Source: Teratosphaeria epicoccoides
Taxonomy: Eukaryota > Ascomycota > Dothideomycetes > Mycosphaerellales > Teratosphaeriaceae
Reading direction: 5' to 3'
Length of the DNA stretch: 64,000 bases
Assembly (NCBI GenBank): GCA_021401465.1
Contig: JADDMT010000012.1
Coordinates: 248,001 to 312,000 of the forward strand
The notes below the pieces were generated by a model. It worked only from the letters and a program-made list of their open reading frames with translations, did not search any database and was not told the origin of the DNA. Shown here piece after piece: positions 53,559 through 63,114 of the stretch (positions within the stretch are counted from its first letter, which is position 1; each line of letters begins with the position of its first letter). Made by a program: the position numbers and the translations under genes.

Positions 53559-53713
53559 AATGACATTCGAATCTGCAACAGAGGGCAAGACGAAATGGTG
53601 GGTGAGAGGAAGATGGACATGCGTAGGGCGGGAGTAGTAAGCGCAAAAGTGCCGAGACAGATATGCATGGTACTGACATTACTTACCCCAAGATCTTCAT
53701 CCAAATCCTCACC
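53559..53713. promoter_or_regulatory. Compact divergent promoter, mitochondrial protein / uS3m
   Basis: Only 155 bp separate the two divergent start codons, so the promoters must overlap or be shared. Confidence 0.55.
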
Positions 53714-54316
53714 ATGGCCTTTAGGGCCCCGCGCTTCGCTGCGAAGCCCCTCAATCTTCTCAATCCTGCCCACAGCGCCGGCCTCCAATCGCTCCTCACC
53801 CGCATCTACTCCAAGCCCGTCGAGCTCAACCTCATTAAACTCCGCCGACCCCATCTCGACGCCGACATTCTCTCCTCTGTCGTTACACAAAAACTGCGAG
53901 ATCGCAAGTCAACACCGCGGCGAGTCATCCGTGATGCGGCATGGAAAGCGCAACTTCCCACCGACCGCAGCGTCACTCAACTGCAACAAGCACGCATACG
54001 CCCGGGTCTCGTCGTGGGATCACGCCAACTTGAGCGGTCGTCAGCATTCGGGCCGCTGCGAACAAATACAGAGAATATCTTAAAGTCGATTATGCTGTCG
54101 CAAGTTTCCTCCGTCAGAGTGGAGGCAGCGGGTCGTCTTTCGAAGCGTATCACGGCCAATAGGAGTCAGCGGAAGGTGGCGAGAAGAGGTGCGAATGCCA
54201 AAGGAGCGGGGTATATGGTGCTTAAGTATCGCAAGAGGCATGTGAGGATATGTCAGAAAGCGGGAAAGAGGAGAATTGGAAGTTATGGCATTCGTGTAGA
54301 TTTGGGCCACTCTTGA
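53714..54316 (+). CDS. Mitochondrial small ribosomal subunit protein uS3m (Var1-like)
   Basis: A single-exon gene of 200 aa. The ATG at 53714 lies in a perfect ACCATGG context; a longer in-frame start at 53663 was not used. The N-terminus is a basic presequence (MAFRAPRFAAKPLNLLNP). The diagnostic part is C-terminal: LSQVSSVRVEAAGRLSKRIT followed by ANRSQRKVARRGANAKG and, at the end, KAGKRRIGSYGIRVDLG, the pattern of nuclear-encoded fungal uS3m, whose yeast equivalent is the mitochondrial VAR1 product. The protein binds the 3' domain of the small mitochondrial rRNA. It is slightly short compared with some homologues, but nothing essential is visibly missing. Confidence 0.78.
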   Translation: MAFRAPRFAAKPLNLLNPAHSAGLQSLLTRIYSKPVELNLIKLRRPHLDADILSSVVTQKLRDRKSTPRRVIRDAAWKAQLPTDRSVTQLQQARIRPGLVVGSRQLERSSAFGPLRTNTENILKSIMLSQVSSVRVEAAGRLSKRITANRSQRKVARRGANAKGAGYMVLKYRKRHVRICQKAGKRRIGSYGIRVDLGHS

Positions 54317-54329
54317 TGCCGGCTGGAAA

Positions 54330-54560
54330 TCACAGTGGTCCAGATCTAGCCTCAATCAACCCGGAGGCACCATTGGCATCCCTAATTTGCCTCTGCATCA
54401 GTTCAATATCCTCGGCTGACGGTTCAAAACCACTAGAAACGCTGACCGCCGCGATCACCACAGCTTTGAGGTCCTCCAATCTGACTGCACCTCCTCCCAT
54501 TCCAATATCGCCCGAATTACTGCTCCCATAGGTAGACCACGCTGATCCCGGATGGATCGA
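54330..54560 (-). CDS. Coding-like terminal exon, hypothetical
   Basis: The minus strand reads an open frame ending at 54330-54332 with clear protein character: TYGSSNSGDIGMGGG, AVRLEDLKAVVIAAVSVSSG, FEPSAEDIELMQRQIRDANG. It has no ATG of its own; a CAG acceptor lies just upstream of its first good residues. Another coding-like patch on the same strand around 54665-54775 reads FGLPSDDHVYETIISNASC and CTMAPNATCLKPAPSDRCGE, suggesting a spliced, possibly secreted protein whose exon joins could not be settled by eye. It ends only 13 bp from the convergent uS3m stop. Confidence 0.35.
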   Translation of the reverse strand, partial: SIHPGSAWSTYGSSNSGDIGMGGGAVRLEDLKAVVIAAVSVSSGFEPSAEDIELMQRQIRDANGASGLIEARSGPL

Positions 54561-54890
54561 GCGAGCCAGAGATCAGCCCTTGACGCGACTGTAGTTGCTT
54601 TGATCCACTCTACCATCGATGTCAGAGCCGCACTAACATGTGACATTTGGTCTCACTCGCCACATCTATCTGAAGGTGCTGGCTTTAGGCATGTCGCATT
54701 GGGCGCCATTGTACAGCTTGCATTGCTAATGATTGTCTCATAGACGTGGTCATCGCTCGGGAGACCGAAGCTGGATATCTTTCGTCACCTGTATCAGCCT
54801 AGACACTTGTTCGCAAATCCTCGGATTATACTGGTGACGGGGTCCGTCTCTATTGGCTGAATGAGGGCGGTGATCGAGGCCAGCACAGTC
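54561..54890. other. Unresolved stretch, probably upstream exons of the hypothetical gene
   Basis: Contains the second coding-like patch (about 54665-54775, minus) but no complete gene model. Confidence 0.3.
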
Positions 54891-56852
54891 CTACTTTTTC
54901 TTCTTGGTCTTGTCCAGAACCTCCACCCACTTGCCACTGACGCCCCTTCTCTCCAGCGCCTTCACCACCGCATCTTTCTGTGGTCCCTGCACCATCACTT
55001 CCAGCACCTCCTTCTCATTCTTCTTCGCTGCACCCGCTAGCGGCTCCACACTAGTGCTTCCCGCGCACACCTTCCGCAGCTCATCCGCCAGTAACCTCGC
55101 GTTGATGTGATACGGCTCCAACCCGCTGACCTTTGTTACAGTCTTGTTACCTGACCGGGTCTCAAGCGTGATATGAACCTTCGGCGGAGCGCCAGACTTC
55201 GTCTTTACACTGCCAGGATCCGGAGCGTTACGTATGATAGCATAGGCGGGCGACATAGCATGCAGCACGCGGTCGATGAGAGCATCGCGAGGGACGGTGC
55301 CTTTGGCTAGGACCTCTTCGTCAAGTCTGCCGCTGCCATCGAAGACGGCATTGCCGAGAGTCGGATCGAGCTTCACGAGGCGCTTGTTTGATTCGGAGAT
55401 GAGGTTTTGTTGCTCGATGTATGCTATGATGATCTCACGGACTTCTGGAAGAGCAAAGAGCTGTTTCTTGCCGCTATCGCTCGTCTCGAAAATAGATGCT
55501 AGTTTGGCGGTCGGCTTGAAGTAGGAGACAATCTGCAGCTTCTGACCGACAGACTCATCCCCAGTGTCAATCTGTTCAATGGCCTTCTCGCCGCGGCCGT
55601 GGGTGGTACCAACGGCGGTCTCCTTCTTGGGTAACCGGTACGGCTTGAACTCCAATATCGCTCGATCGTCGAAGTCAATGTCGAGAATGACGACTTCATT
55701 GCCGTTTGCATCTTTGCACTTGACGATGTGCTCCTTGTCTAAACTCTTGAGGAACTTCTTGATGTTCTTCCAGCTCGTCTTCTTGATCTGCAGCTGCTGA
55801 CTTTGCTCAGGCGTGAAGGTTGGCAGGAAGGGCTGTACGAGGGTTGACATGACGATTGACTGTGTGAGCGGGAAGGCGAGTCCATGAGTCTTGTGATCTG
55901 GCTGGGTGAACTTGTGATGATGGACGCCATAGACAAATGCCGCGTGGAAGGCCAGGTCAATCTCCTTCTGCGTCATCTCCTTGACTTCTGCTTTGTCCGG
56001 CACCTCTTCTGTCGTTTCGGCATTTTGACAATTACCTGCTACCGTGTGTTCGCTGTTTGTCTGATGGTCAGCTGAAGGCTCGACGTCTCCATTCAGGCTC
56101 ACGCCTCCGTCGTCCTTTCCATCCTCGAGACTGAGCTCGCCCGTTTTCCCGTTCAGAGTCTGACCTTCAACAACCATCATCCATCCATCAATCTTCTCGG
56201 GAGCCGGCTGTCCCGATTTGCCATTCGAACTGTAGCTCCAAAGTTCGTCGCCATACCAGTGCACGTTCTCCACCGCATGACCCTTCTCACCCTGCACCTT
56301 CTGCAGCGCACTCACGTCGACCTCGCACACACCGACTGCCACAGGGACACTGGGCCTGTCCATGCTTGCTATCGCAGCCACGGTGCCCTTCTTCGCTCTT
56401 GCCGGAAACGGAGGTCCAAATGCCAAACCAGGCGTCATCAGGTCTGCCCCACCTTGCAGCTTCTTGACCACCATCTCGGGCGTGTGCAGCAGAGGCACCA
56501 GATCTGGATGACGCCACAACGTATAGATTGATGGATACACCTTCCCTTCCATCTGAAACCACAGTATCCGCCCCTCTTCTCCCTCGTGCTTGCCCATGTA
56601 CACTGTGCCCGACGCCGGTTTCAGATCAGGCCCATGTGTGGTGGTGAATCGTGCTGCTTGTACATTGTCTGGCAACAGCGAGCTTCGTGACGCTGTCCGG
56701 GCTGCCGTTGCTTCAGCCGTCTGTTCTGAAGAGGCATCGTCTTGCGGGATTGGTTCGAGGTTGTACTCTTTGATCAGCTCGTCTGCCAGCCGTCTCCTCT
56801 CGGAGGACTTGAGCGAAGATGCCGGCTTGATCTGCGGCTTCTTCTTGAACAT
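54891..56852 (-). CDS. tma64: eIF2D/Tma64 translation factor
   Basis: A single-exon gene of 653 aa, start moved to the ATG giving MFKKKPQIKPASSLKSSERR. The N-terminal part carries the ligatin/eIF2D DUF1947-PUA region (GRILWFQMEGKVYPSIYTLW, LLHTPEMVVKKLQGGADLM, KGTVAAIASMDRPSVPVAVG). A middle SWIB/MDM2-like region follows (FLPTFTPEQSQQLQIKKTSW, KKFLKSLDKEHIVKCKD), and the C-terminus is a SUI1 domain (KVHITLETRSGNKTVTKVSG, LEPYHINARLLADELRKVC, VMVQGPQKDAVVKALE). eIF2D releases deacylated tRNA and mRNA from post-termination 40S subunits and can deliver initiator tRNA. All three modules are present. It is cytosolic. Confidence 0.9.
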   Translation of the reverse strand: MFKKKPQIKPASSLKSSERRRLADELIKEYNLEPIPQDDASSEQTAEATAARTASRSSLLPDNVQAARFTTTHGPDLKPASGTVYMGKHEGEEGRILWFQMEGKVYPSIYTLWRHPDLVPLLHTPEMVVKKLQGGADLMTPGLAFGPPFPARAKKGTVAAIASMDRPSVPVAVGVCEVDVSALQKVQGEKGHAVENVHWYGDELWSYSSNGKSGQPAPEKIDGWMMVVEGQTLNGKTGELSLEDGKDDGGVSLNGDVEPSADHQTNSEHTVAGNCQNAETTEEVPDKAEVKEMTQKEIDLAFHAAFVYGVHHHKFTQPDHKTHGLAFPLTQSIVMSTLVQPFLPTFTPEQSQQLQIKKTSWKNIKKFLKSLDKEHIVKCKDANGNEVVILDIDFDDRAILEFKPYRLPKKETAVGTTHGRGEKAIEQIDTGDESVGQKLQIVSYFKPTAKLASIFETSDSGKKQLFALPEVREIIIAYIEQQNLISESNKRLVKLDPTLGNAVFDGSGRLDEEVLAKGTVPRDALIDRVLHAMSPAYAIIRNAPDPGSVKTKSGAPPKVHITLETRSGNKTVTKVSGLEPYHINARLLADELRKVCAGSTSVEPLAGAAKKNEKEVLEVMVQGPQKDAVVKALERRGVSGKWVEVLDKTKKKK

Positions 56853-57993
56853 CGTGGCGGAGAGCAGGTGCTTTGAACAATAATGCAGAGAGGTCACAAG
56901 TCCGCGATGGAATGTACTGCCTATGACAAGATCGCCATGTTCGTCATGAACCCCACATTGCGCCAAGACTTTCACATGCTCCAGAGAACGCTCAATTCGA
57001 CAGCAAAAACAAATCCGAATATTCAGCATCGCCGGTCACTCACAGCAATGGGAAGGTGTAGTGAACGATCTTCATTGCGCCACCAGTCCTTCGTACAAGC
57101 AGCCACATTGAATCTGTGGTGGACCAAAGCTGGCATCGTCTCCAATCGTTTCGTGGATTGGCAGCAGAGGGTGTTCTTGATCGTCAGAGCGCCTTTCACG
57201 GTATCAGTCGACTTGCAACAAATCGACATATGTCCAGTACAATGGCCTCGGAGGCGAAATCTTGGGAGGAAACAGCGATGACGTGTGATTGCTGCGGCGA
57301 TTGGTCGTGCACCCTCAAGTCTCACAAATGGAAGGCAGGTTGCGCTGGGGTTCACGCTCGATTTTGAGATTGTCAAGGAAACGTGCGAACTTCTACCGAC
57401 ATTCATCCATTCCACTCACGTACGGACCACCTTCAAAATGCCATTCTCCGACCGACCACGCCCGCAGCGCCTGAGCCCCTCGCAGCATCATTTGTGAAAG
57501 GAGTCCGCTAGTACGTCTTCCGTTACTTGACGAATCGCGAAGTGAGCCATGTGTTGACTGCAGTCCAAGCATGGTCTGTCCAGCCCATCAGCGCCAATCT
57601 CAGCAATATGTTGCGAGACCATTGCATTGACATACTCCTCTGCACGAAACGCCGCTATACTCGTACGTTATTCCGCTGTCCTAACCGTGTGCATAGTGAA
57701 TTCTCTTTTCACCCTTGGAATACCCGTCGATGGCGAGTCAGTTGAGCAGCCATAGGCGCTGGATCCGCTACAGCCCGATTGGCAACATCCGCTATACCAG
57801 CGTCGATTCGAGATCGAAGATCAACTTGGCGCCGGGCCTATTCGCAGTGCACTGGAATTGTTCGACGCTTTCGGCTCTTGCAAGTTTGTGGCAATGCTTT
57901 CTCCTTGGGTTGCGCGCAGCAGATCTCGACAATGGTGCATTGATGCCGTCACACAGATCGTAGAGAGCGCAGAACATGAGAGCACAAGGCACC
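56853..57993. other. Intergenic, 1.1 kb, nothing accepted
   Basis: Promoter side of tma64 and 3' side of loc1. A short plus frame near 57241-57367 contains a cysteine patch (CDCCGDWSC) but no extended coding character. Confidence 0.4.
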
Positions 57994-58563
57994 TCAGCCA
58001 AAGCTGACCCTCTTCTTCGATTTCTTTGTCGGCTTCTCCGCCTTCTTCTCACTGACCCTCGGAACTGCATCTCCATCACTTCGTCGTCTCCTGCCCTTGT
58101 TCTTGATATCCTGCTTTCTGTCCTCCAATCCTGCCTTCTTGCTCTCTGCTCGCTTCTCTGCCTCAAGCCGCCTCGCCTCTCGCACCTCCTCAAGCTGTCT
58201 GGCGCGCATCATTTTGCTCTCGATATTGCCGTCCTTCTCTGCCATGACCATGGCCAATATCGCGTTCATCTGATCCTTGTCATCTACGAAATGCTTGCCC
58301 TTCTTCGCATTAGGAGGCTTGGACACGCCAGCTGGGACTATGCCGTTGAGCTTCGATACCCTCAGGTCCTTCTCGGTGTAGCGCAGGTGCGGTGGCTTCT
58401 TCGCAGCAATCGAAGCGGCCGATTTGGTCTTTTGTTGGACAGGCTTTGGCTGCGGTCCCGACGGCTTCTTCATTTTCGTAGACGAGCCGAAGCTTGACGG
58501 CTTGGACGAATGGTGCTTCTTTGCGCCTTTGGCGGCGCCTGTCTTGACCCTCGTGGGCGCCAT
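57994..58563 (-). CDS. loc1: Loc1-type ribosome assembly protein
   Basis: A single-exon gene of 189 aa, start moved to the ATG giving MAPTRVKTGAAKGAKK. It is strongly basic with Lys-rich ends. The conserved core is present: TEKDLRVSKLNGIVPAGVSK, GKHFVDDKDQMNAILAMVMA, EKDGNIESKMMRARQLEEVR and a long charged helix (REARRLEAEKRAESKKAGLE). This matches fungal LOC1, a nucleolar RNA-binding protein needed for 60S subunit assembly and, in yeast, for nuclear steps of ASH1 mRNA localisation. It is divergent from the Mau2-type gene. Confidence 0.88.
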   Translation of the reverse strand: MAPTRVKTGAAKGAKKHHSSKPSSFGSSTKMKKPSGPQPKPVQQKTKSAASIAAKKPPHLRYTEKDLRVSKLNGIVPAGVSKPPNAKKGKHFVDDKDQMNAILAMVMAEKDGNIESKMMRARQLEEVREARRLEAEKRAESKKAGLEDRKQDIKNKGRRRRSDGDAVPRVSEKKAEKPTKKSKKRVSFG

Positions 58564-58771
58564 GTTACCACATGCACGCTGCAACGGACAGGCACGGAAA
58601 TTCAAGACAGTGCGGAAGATCGACACGGGCCGAGGCTCGCCCCCCTTAGCGCGTCACCCACGCGAGCTGGCTTGAACCTCCAGAAGCAGACGGAAAGTAA
58701 GGTGAATGATGGAATACCAATGAATGGCTAGATGCCGTTGAAACTTGCGCATCTGTAGCGCATTCCAAGAC
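58564..58771. promoter_or_regulatory. Divergent promoter, loc1 / mau2
   Basis: A 208-bp interval between divergent starts. No specific element was identified. Confidence 0.5.
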
Positions 58772-61525
58772 ATGCCGTACCAAGGTGATCATGGAGGCTA
58801 CGGCCAACCGCCTTATCATAATTCATACCAGCAGCAACCCAGGGTCGTCATACCGCCACCAAGGCAACATGATGTCCAACAAGACCAGCGCTATCAGAGG
58901 TCTGCAGAAATGCAGTACATGCAAATGCCACAGTCTCAGTTCCAGGCTGGACATCATCCGCCGTACAGTCCGAACCTGCAGCAGCAGCACTATACTCCAC
59001 AGCAAACAGTGTCAGCCCCTGACCGCGGCAACTTTCACCCTTTCCAAGGACACTTTCAGCATTCGCATCAGCAAAATGTCGCGAATTCTCATGCCAATAG
59101 TAGACAATATCAGCAACAGGGCCGGACCCATCAGAGAGCCGAGCAAGCTCGACAATTCCAGTTCCCAAGGCAGCAGGCGCGGCCACCTCAGGCTTCACAA
59201 GCGCCAAGGCGAAATCAGAAGACGGCATCCAACAACATGGCATCACATTTCCAGCAGCCATCACGCCCTCCGCACGCCGTTACTCGAGCGTCAGTACCTC
59301 CAAGCTCTGCTAATGCAGTCCGACAGACTCCTCAGGCTTTGGACGTTTTGATGCCTGCCCCTCCCGCGTCCCACCAACGCGTCGCTCATGTAGAGATTCC
59401 TCTTCAAAGAACCTCATCGAACGCAAACATGGCCAACACCGCTGCGTCGAGAGCACCGAAGCGGAGAAAGTCGAACGACAGCGACACTATTGAGGTACAT
59501 CACGTACCCAAGAGACCAGTGCCACAGCAGACCGGTGCATCGCAACGCGTCAAGCAGCAGGATATACTTACACCTTCGCCTTCGACGGGGCTGTCTTCTT
59601 CGCAGCTCCCGTCAACACCACATGCACCTCCTAATGTGGATTATCAGACCGTGCTGCTGGCTCTCTCGGACGAATATGTTCGCGCCGCCTACGATTTGAG
59701 CGCCGCTTTATCTGGACACGCCTCAGAGGAGGAAATCAACGAGTATTACGGCCTTCTGAGCACAGCCATGGGCTGTCTTGAATCGGCGCTGACCAACTAT
59801 CGTCAGCCGGACGCGGCGAAGGAAGCACGAATTCGTTTACGGCTGGCAACACTCCTCAATCATGAGACCGAGAACACCCAGCAAGCTGAAGAGGTGCTTA
59901 CCAAAGGCATTGCTGTGTGCGATCGAAGCCGGCTTGTTGATCAGAAGTATGCTATGCACCACCTGTTGATCAGAGTCTGGGCCAAGTCCAGCCCCAAAGC
60001 TGCTATGAAAGCTGCTGAAAAGCTCACCGCCGAAGTCGAAGCATTGAGAAACGTGCACTGGTTCTATGCTTTCCGATTTCTGCGCGTGTCGCTGGGTCTG
60101 CAATTTGGTGGACCAGCAGACACAGCCAATACGCTCAAGCATCTGATGGCGATATCGGCCACTGCCAACGACTTCCGGCATGTCTCGGTGCTAATTGTGG
60201 CCTCCAGTCTGGAAGCATTATCGCACCTCAGGTCTGGTGGATCAGATGCCCTAGATCTTGCAGGACGCGCATTAGCTGCCGCAAGAACACACCAGCTGTC
60301 TACTGAGATGCGAAGCATGCCACAGGTAAAGGCTTTCATCGACTCTTTGGACCTAATGTGCGCTTTGCTTGCCTGCAAATTTGACCAGATCGATCGCAAG
60401 ATGGAACAGATGGACGAAAGCTGGGATGCTGGAGCGAAGCATGCCAACTGGGGGACCGACGGCGTGCTGTTAATGCCTTTGGGCGGTGAAGCTACGCCAG
60501 AACTCGAAAACGATACAGCCGGCGTGCTCAAATCTTCGGCAAGCAACGAAAAGGCCCTGGCATTCTGGTGGCTCTCGTGCCAAGACAGATACTCCATAAG
60601 GTATCTGTTGCACGGCATCGCTCAAATGCACAAGGCGGCTCACGACGAGAAAGCGACAATATGGCTAAAGGAAGGACTCAAGACTATTGGTCTTGCCTCC
60701 GATGCTCGACCGCAGTCGCTGGCGGCACAGGCGGCTTCTGCCGCATGGCTGAACACTTTATGCGCACTCATGCGCTTGCAGCTCGCATTTGCTTACTGCG
60801 CTCGGAATGAGTGGTCCGACGCTCAGAAGATGCTAGAGGAGCTTGAAGCAGACAACCCAATATTTGCTGACGGTTTCTCGCGTGCGCTGCTGCTGTATCT
60901 GCGAGCGACATGCAAACAAGCACTCGGGGATCTGAAAGGCGCGATGGCGCTCTATCGCTTGCCTGACCTCAACTATGCCTCTGATAGCAAGTGCTCCAGC
61001 GCCTTGAAAGACATCCAGGTGCTGTCCACGCTGAACGCCGTTCTTATACACCACAATCAGAACACAGCAGGCGTCCCGACGCAGATCACCGAAGTGGAGC
61101 AGCACTGTGTGCAGCACCCAAACCCGTCCATGTGGTCCGCTCACAGCATCGTTAGAGCAAGCACCGAGCCTCAATCAGGCAACACCATCCTGAAGAGCAA
61201 GCAGTACCTTTCATCCGCCTCGCGTGGAGCGAAGGCTGCAAACAATCATCAACTAATGGCGGTTAGCCTCAACATCATGAGCTCGAGGTATTTCCAAGGT
61301 ATCGTGGTTCAGCAGGCGCAGAAGTCTGTGAAAGCCTCGAGAACTGTCGCAAGGAGGGCGGGCAGTGTATTGTGGACCGCTGTGGCGGAAAAAATGTTTG
61401 CGAATACACTTGAGATCTGTGGCGAGGCGAAAGAAGCCCGAATTGCCAGGGCAACGCTGCAGCAGAGTATGGCTGCACTGCCGCAGTCACTGAGGGATGC
61501 TCTGGAGCGGGATATGTCGGAGTAG
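58772..61525 (+). CDS. mau2: Cohesin loading factor subunit, Mau2/Scc4/Ssl3 family
   Basis: A single-exon gene of 917 aa with ATG at 58772. The first ~280 residues are Gln/Pro/His-rich and disordered. The rest is an all-helical TPR-like solenoid typical of the cohesin loading factor family: TVLLALSDEYVRAAYDLSAA, GCLESALTNYRQPDAAKEAR, AEEVLTKGIAVCDRSRLVDQ, EALRNVHWFYAFRFLRVSLG, FWWLSCQDRYSIRYLLHGIA and SRGAKAANNHQLMAVSLNIM. Mau2/Scc4 binds the N-terminus of Scc2/NIPBL (Mis4) and helps load cohesin on chromatin. The solenoid extends to the C-terminus with no break. Nuclear. Confidence 0.88.
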   Translation: MPYQGDHGGYGQPPYHNSYQQQPRVVIPPPRQHDVQQDQRYQRSAEMQYMQMPQSQFQAGHHPPYSPNLQQQHYTPQQTVSAPDRGNFHPFQGHFQHSHQQNVANSHANSRQYQQQGRTHQRAEQARQFQFPRQQARPPQASQAPRRNQKTASNNMASHFQQPSRPPHAVTRASVPPSSANAVRQTPQALDVLMPAPPASHQRVAHVEIPLQRTSSNANMANTAASRAPKRRKSNDSDTIEVHHVPKRPVPQQTGASQRVKQQDILTPSPSTGLSSSQLPSTPHAPPNVDYQTVLLALSDEYVRAAYDLSAALSGHASEEEINEYYGLLSTAMGCLESALTNYRQPDAAKEARIRLRLATLLNHETENTQQAEEVLTKGIAVCDRSRLVDQKYAMHHLLIRVWAKSSPKAAMKAAEKLTAEVEALRNVHWFYAFRFLRVSLGLQFGGPADTANTLKHLMAISATANDFRHVSVLIVASSLEALSHLRSGGSDALDLAGRALAAARTHQLSTEMRSMPQVKAFIDSLDLMCALLACKFDQIDRKMEQMDESWDAGAKHANWGTDGVLLMPLGGEATPELENDTAGVLKSSASNEKALAFWWLSCQDRYSIRYLLHGIAQMHKAAHDEKATIWLKEGLKTIGLASDARPQSLAAQAASAAWLNTLCALMRLQLAFAYCARNEWSDAQKMLEELEADNPIFADGFSRALLLYLRATCKQALGDLKGAMALYRLPDLNYASDSKCSSALKDIQVLSTLNAVLIHHNQNTAGVPTQITEVEQHCVQHPNPSMWSAHSIVRASTEPQSGNTILKSKQYLSSASRGAKAANNHQLMAVSLNIMSSRYFQGIVVQQAQKSVKASRTVARRAGSVLWTAVAEKMFANTLEICGEAKEARIARATLQQSMAALPQSLRDALERDMSE

Positions 61526-61996
61526 TGTCGGACGGAAGCTGGTGCATGGAAAATCAAATTCATTGAGAGGCTGCCGAGCTTTGTTGAGATCTCGCCAAAG
61601 GTGCGCTCCTTCCTCTTAAATGTTGCTGACGTAATGTATCTTGCTCCAGATGCTTGGTTGCTTCAGATGTATACACTATATATGACTTCCATATCCTTCG
61701 CAACCCAGATCGTGTCTGCCATTTCACGCGCAAGGCTTGGGCACTGTCCTGGCGGATGGTACGACAACAGTGTATCCTGGTGATGACATCGCATGCCATG
61801 AGTGAGCTAATGATACAGGGATTGAGTCTGTCGTCCTTTATCAATATTCTAATGCCATGCTTCTGGGCCTTTCTGCCTCTTTTTGTTCGTGAATAAAGAC
61901 GCTGATCAAAATCGACAGAGCCGGCGCTACTATCGCTCAGGATTTTGAAGGATACACTCAGGTCAACAAACATCAAGCGACCGCCAGCGACACGCT
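61526..61996. other. Intergenic, nothing recognised
   Basis: Downstream of mau2 and promoter of the coiled-coil gene. Confidence 0.5.
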
Positions 61997-62530
61997 ATGG
62001 ACTTTCGAACTCTCGCCGCGCAACAGAGTCAAACAATTGACGAACTCAATCAGCGACTGACAGCACGCGACAAAGAGATTGGGCAGCTGCAGTACCGCCT
62101 GGCCGAGGTCACCGAGCAATTGAAGACTAGGTCCACGTGGAGGCAGTTAGCAGTTGATGACCACGAGGTCCAAAAGCTCCGCACCCGAGCAAAGATTGCG
62201 GAAGACCGAGCCACGGATCTAGGACGGCAGCTGCAGGACGCCGGGACTAGGCGTGAGGACAATCTGCGTCACTTTTCCAAGGTCGAGACGGAGCTCAAGC
62301 AGCAAGTCTCTGAGTCACAGGTCCAGAATGCCTCCCGTCGCGCATTTCAGCAACATCTTGATGGTATTTGTGCGGAGCGTGACAACGCGAAGCGTACGCT
62401 CGCTACCGTACAGAGGCAGTTCGAGGAGGAGAAAAGGGCAAACAGACGCAGGGAATTTGCGCATGATATGGACAAAGCTATCAATCGAGACGGGTCAGTT
62501 ATCGCGCGCGAAACTATGGAGTACAAATAG
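61997..62530 (+). CDS. Coiled-coil protein, function unknown
   Basis: A single-exon ORF of 177 aa with ATG at 61997 (MDFRTLAAQQSQTIDELNQR). Almost all of it is heptad coiled coil in three blocks (DKEIGQLQYRLAEVTEQLKT, RTRAKIAEDRATDLGRQLQD, ETELKQQVSESQVQNASRRA), with a basic terminal segment (RQFEEEKRANRRREFAHDMD). It lacks a signal peptide or other domain. The high charge and regular heptads make chance unlikely. It could be a small structural or adaptor protein. Its tail ends 60 bp upstream of the secreted-protein gene. Confidence 0.55.
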   Translation: MDFRTLAAQQSQTIDELNQRLTARDKEIGQLQYRLAEVTEQLKTRSTWRQLAVDDHEVQKLRTRAKIAEDRATDLGRQLQDAGTRREDNLRHFSKVETELKQQVSESQVQNASRRAFQQHLDGICAERDNAKRTLATVQRQFEEEKRANRRREFAHDMDKAINRDGSVIARETMEYK

Positions 62531-62590
62531 GGCAGAACAGCCACGTCGACCAACTTATCATCGACTCAACTGCCTGTGGGAACAACCAAC

Positions 62591-62884
62591 ATGTTCACAC
62601 TCAGGCAGATCCTCGTCGTTTCGCTTCCCTGCAGCGCAGTTGTGATAGCATGTTCCGGGTCCTACCAATGCTACATGGCGAACGGAGAACACTGCTGCGT
62701 ACGTGTCGCATTTCATTACCCTAATTCGATGTCGCGCTCATTGATGCGTCTACAGCTGTTGCCGTCTGGCTTTGAGGATGCAGATTACTGCCCGGGCGCG
62801 TCTACTGGAAACACAACGAACCACCATCCACCGAGATGTGTTAACTCTAAGAGGAGGAGATCGAGACTGACAAGCTACAAATAA
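62591..62884 (+). CDS. Small secreted cysteine protein, QC/HCC family member B
   Basis: Two exons, 62591-62698 and 62756-62884, joined over a 57-bp intron (GTACGT donor, CTACAG acceptor, phase 0), give 78 aa. The signal peptide is MFTLRQILVVSLPCSAVVIA. The mature protein reads GSYQCYMANGEHCC before the intron and LLPSGFEDADYCPGAST after it, then a basic tail (RCVNSKRRRSRLTSYK). The intron falls exactly after the Cys-Cys pair, as in the paralogue at 41336-41641. Shared motif: Q-C-x4/5-N-G-x-H-C-C, then L-P-x-G-F-x4/5-C-P. The start was moved to this ATG because the in-frame GTG five codons upstream is not a likely start. Function unknown; secreted by prediction. Confidence 0.7.
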   Translation: MFTLRQILVVSLPCSAVVIACSGSYQCYMANGEHCCVRVAFHYPNSMSRSLMRLQLLPSGFEDADYCPGASTGNTTNHHPPRCVNSKRRRSRLTSYK

Positions 62885-63114
62885 TAGATGCCACTGCATC
62901 AGGTCACCCCCCAAATTCACAGTGTCTTGTTCCAAATGAAGCGGTGGGCTCCGTTGGATCCGCAACAAGTCCTGAGCGGCGAGGTTGAGGCTGTTGCGAT
63001 TGGTTTTGTTGGTGAGATGAATTGGTATTGACTGATCTCAGTCATCAGTAGCACCCACCATTCCTGCTTCTTTTCCAGACCTGGGGCTAAGCTACCAGCT
63101 CACCTTGACGATAC
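62885..63114. other. Intergenic, nothing recognised
   Basis: No coding signal was seen between the secreted-protein gene and the weak ORF at 63115. Confidence 0.4.

Noticed and set aside
57241..57367. Cysteine patch CDCCGDWSC on the plus strand
   Set aside because: The spacing does not fit a known zinc motif and the surrounding frame looks random.
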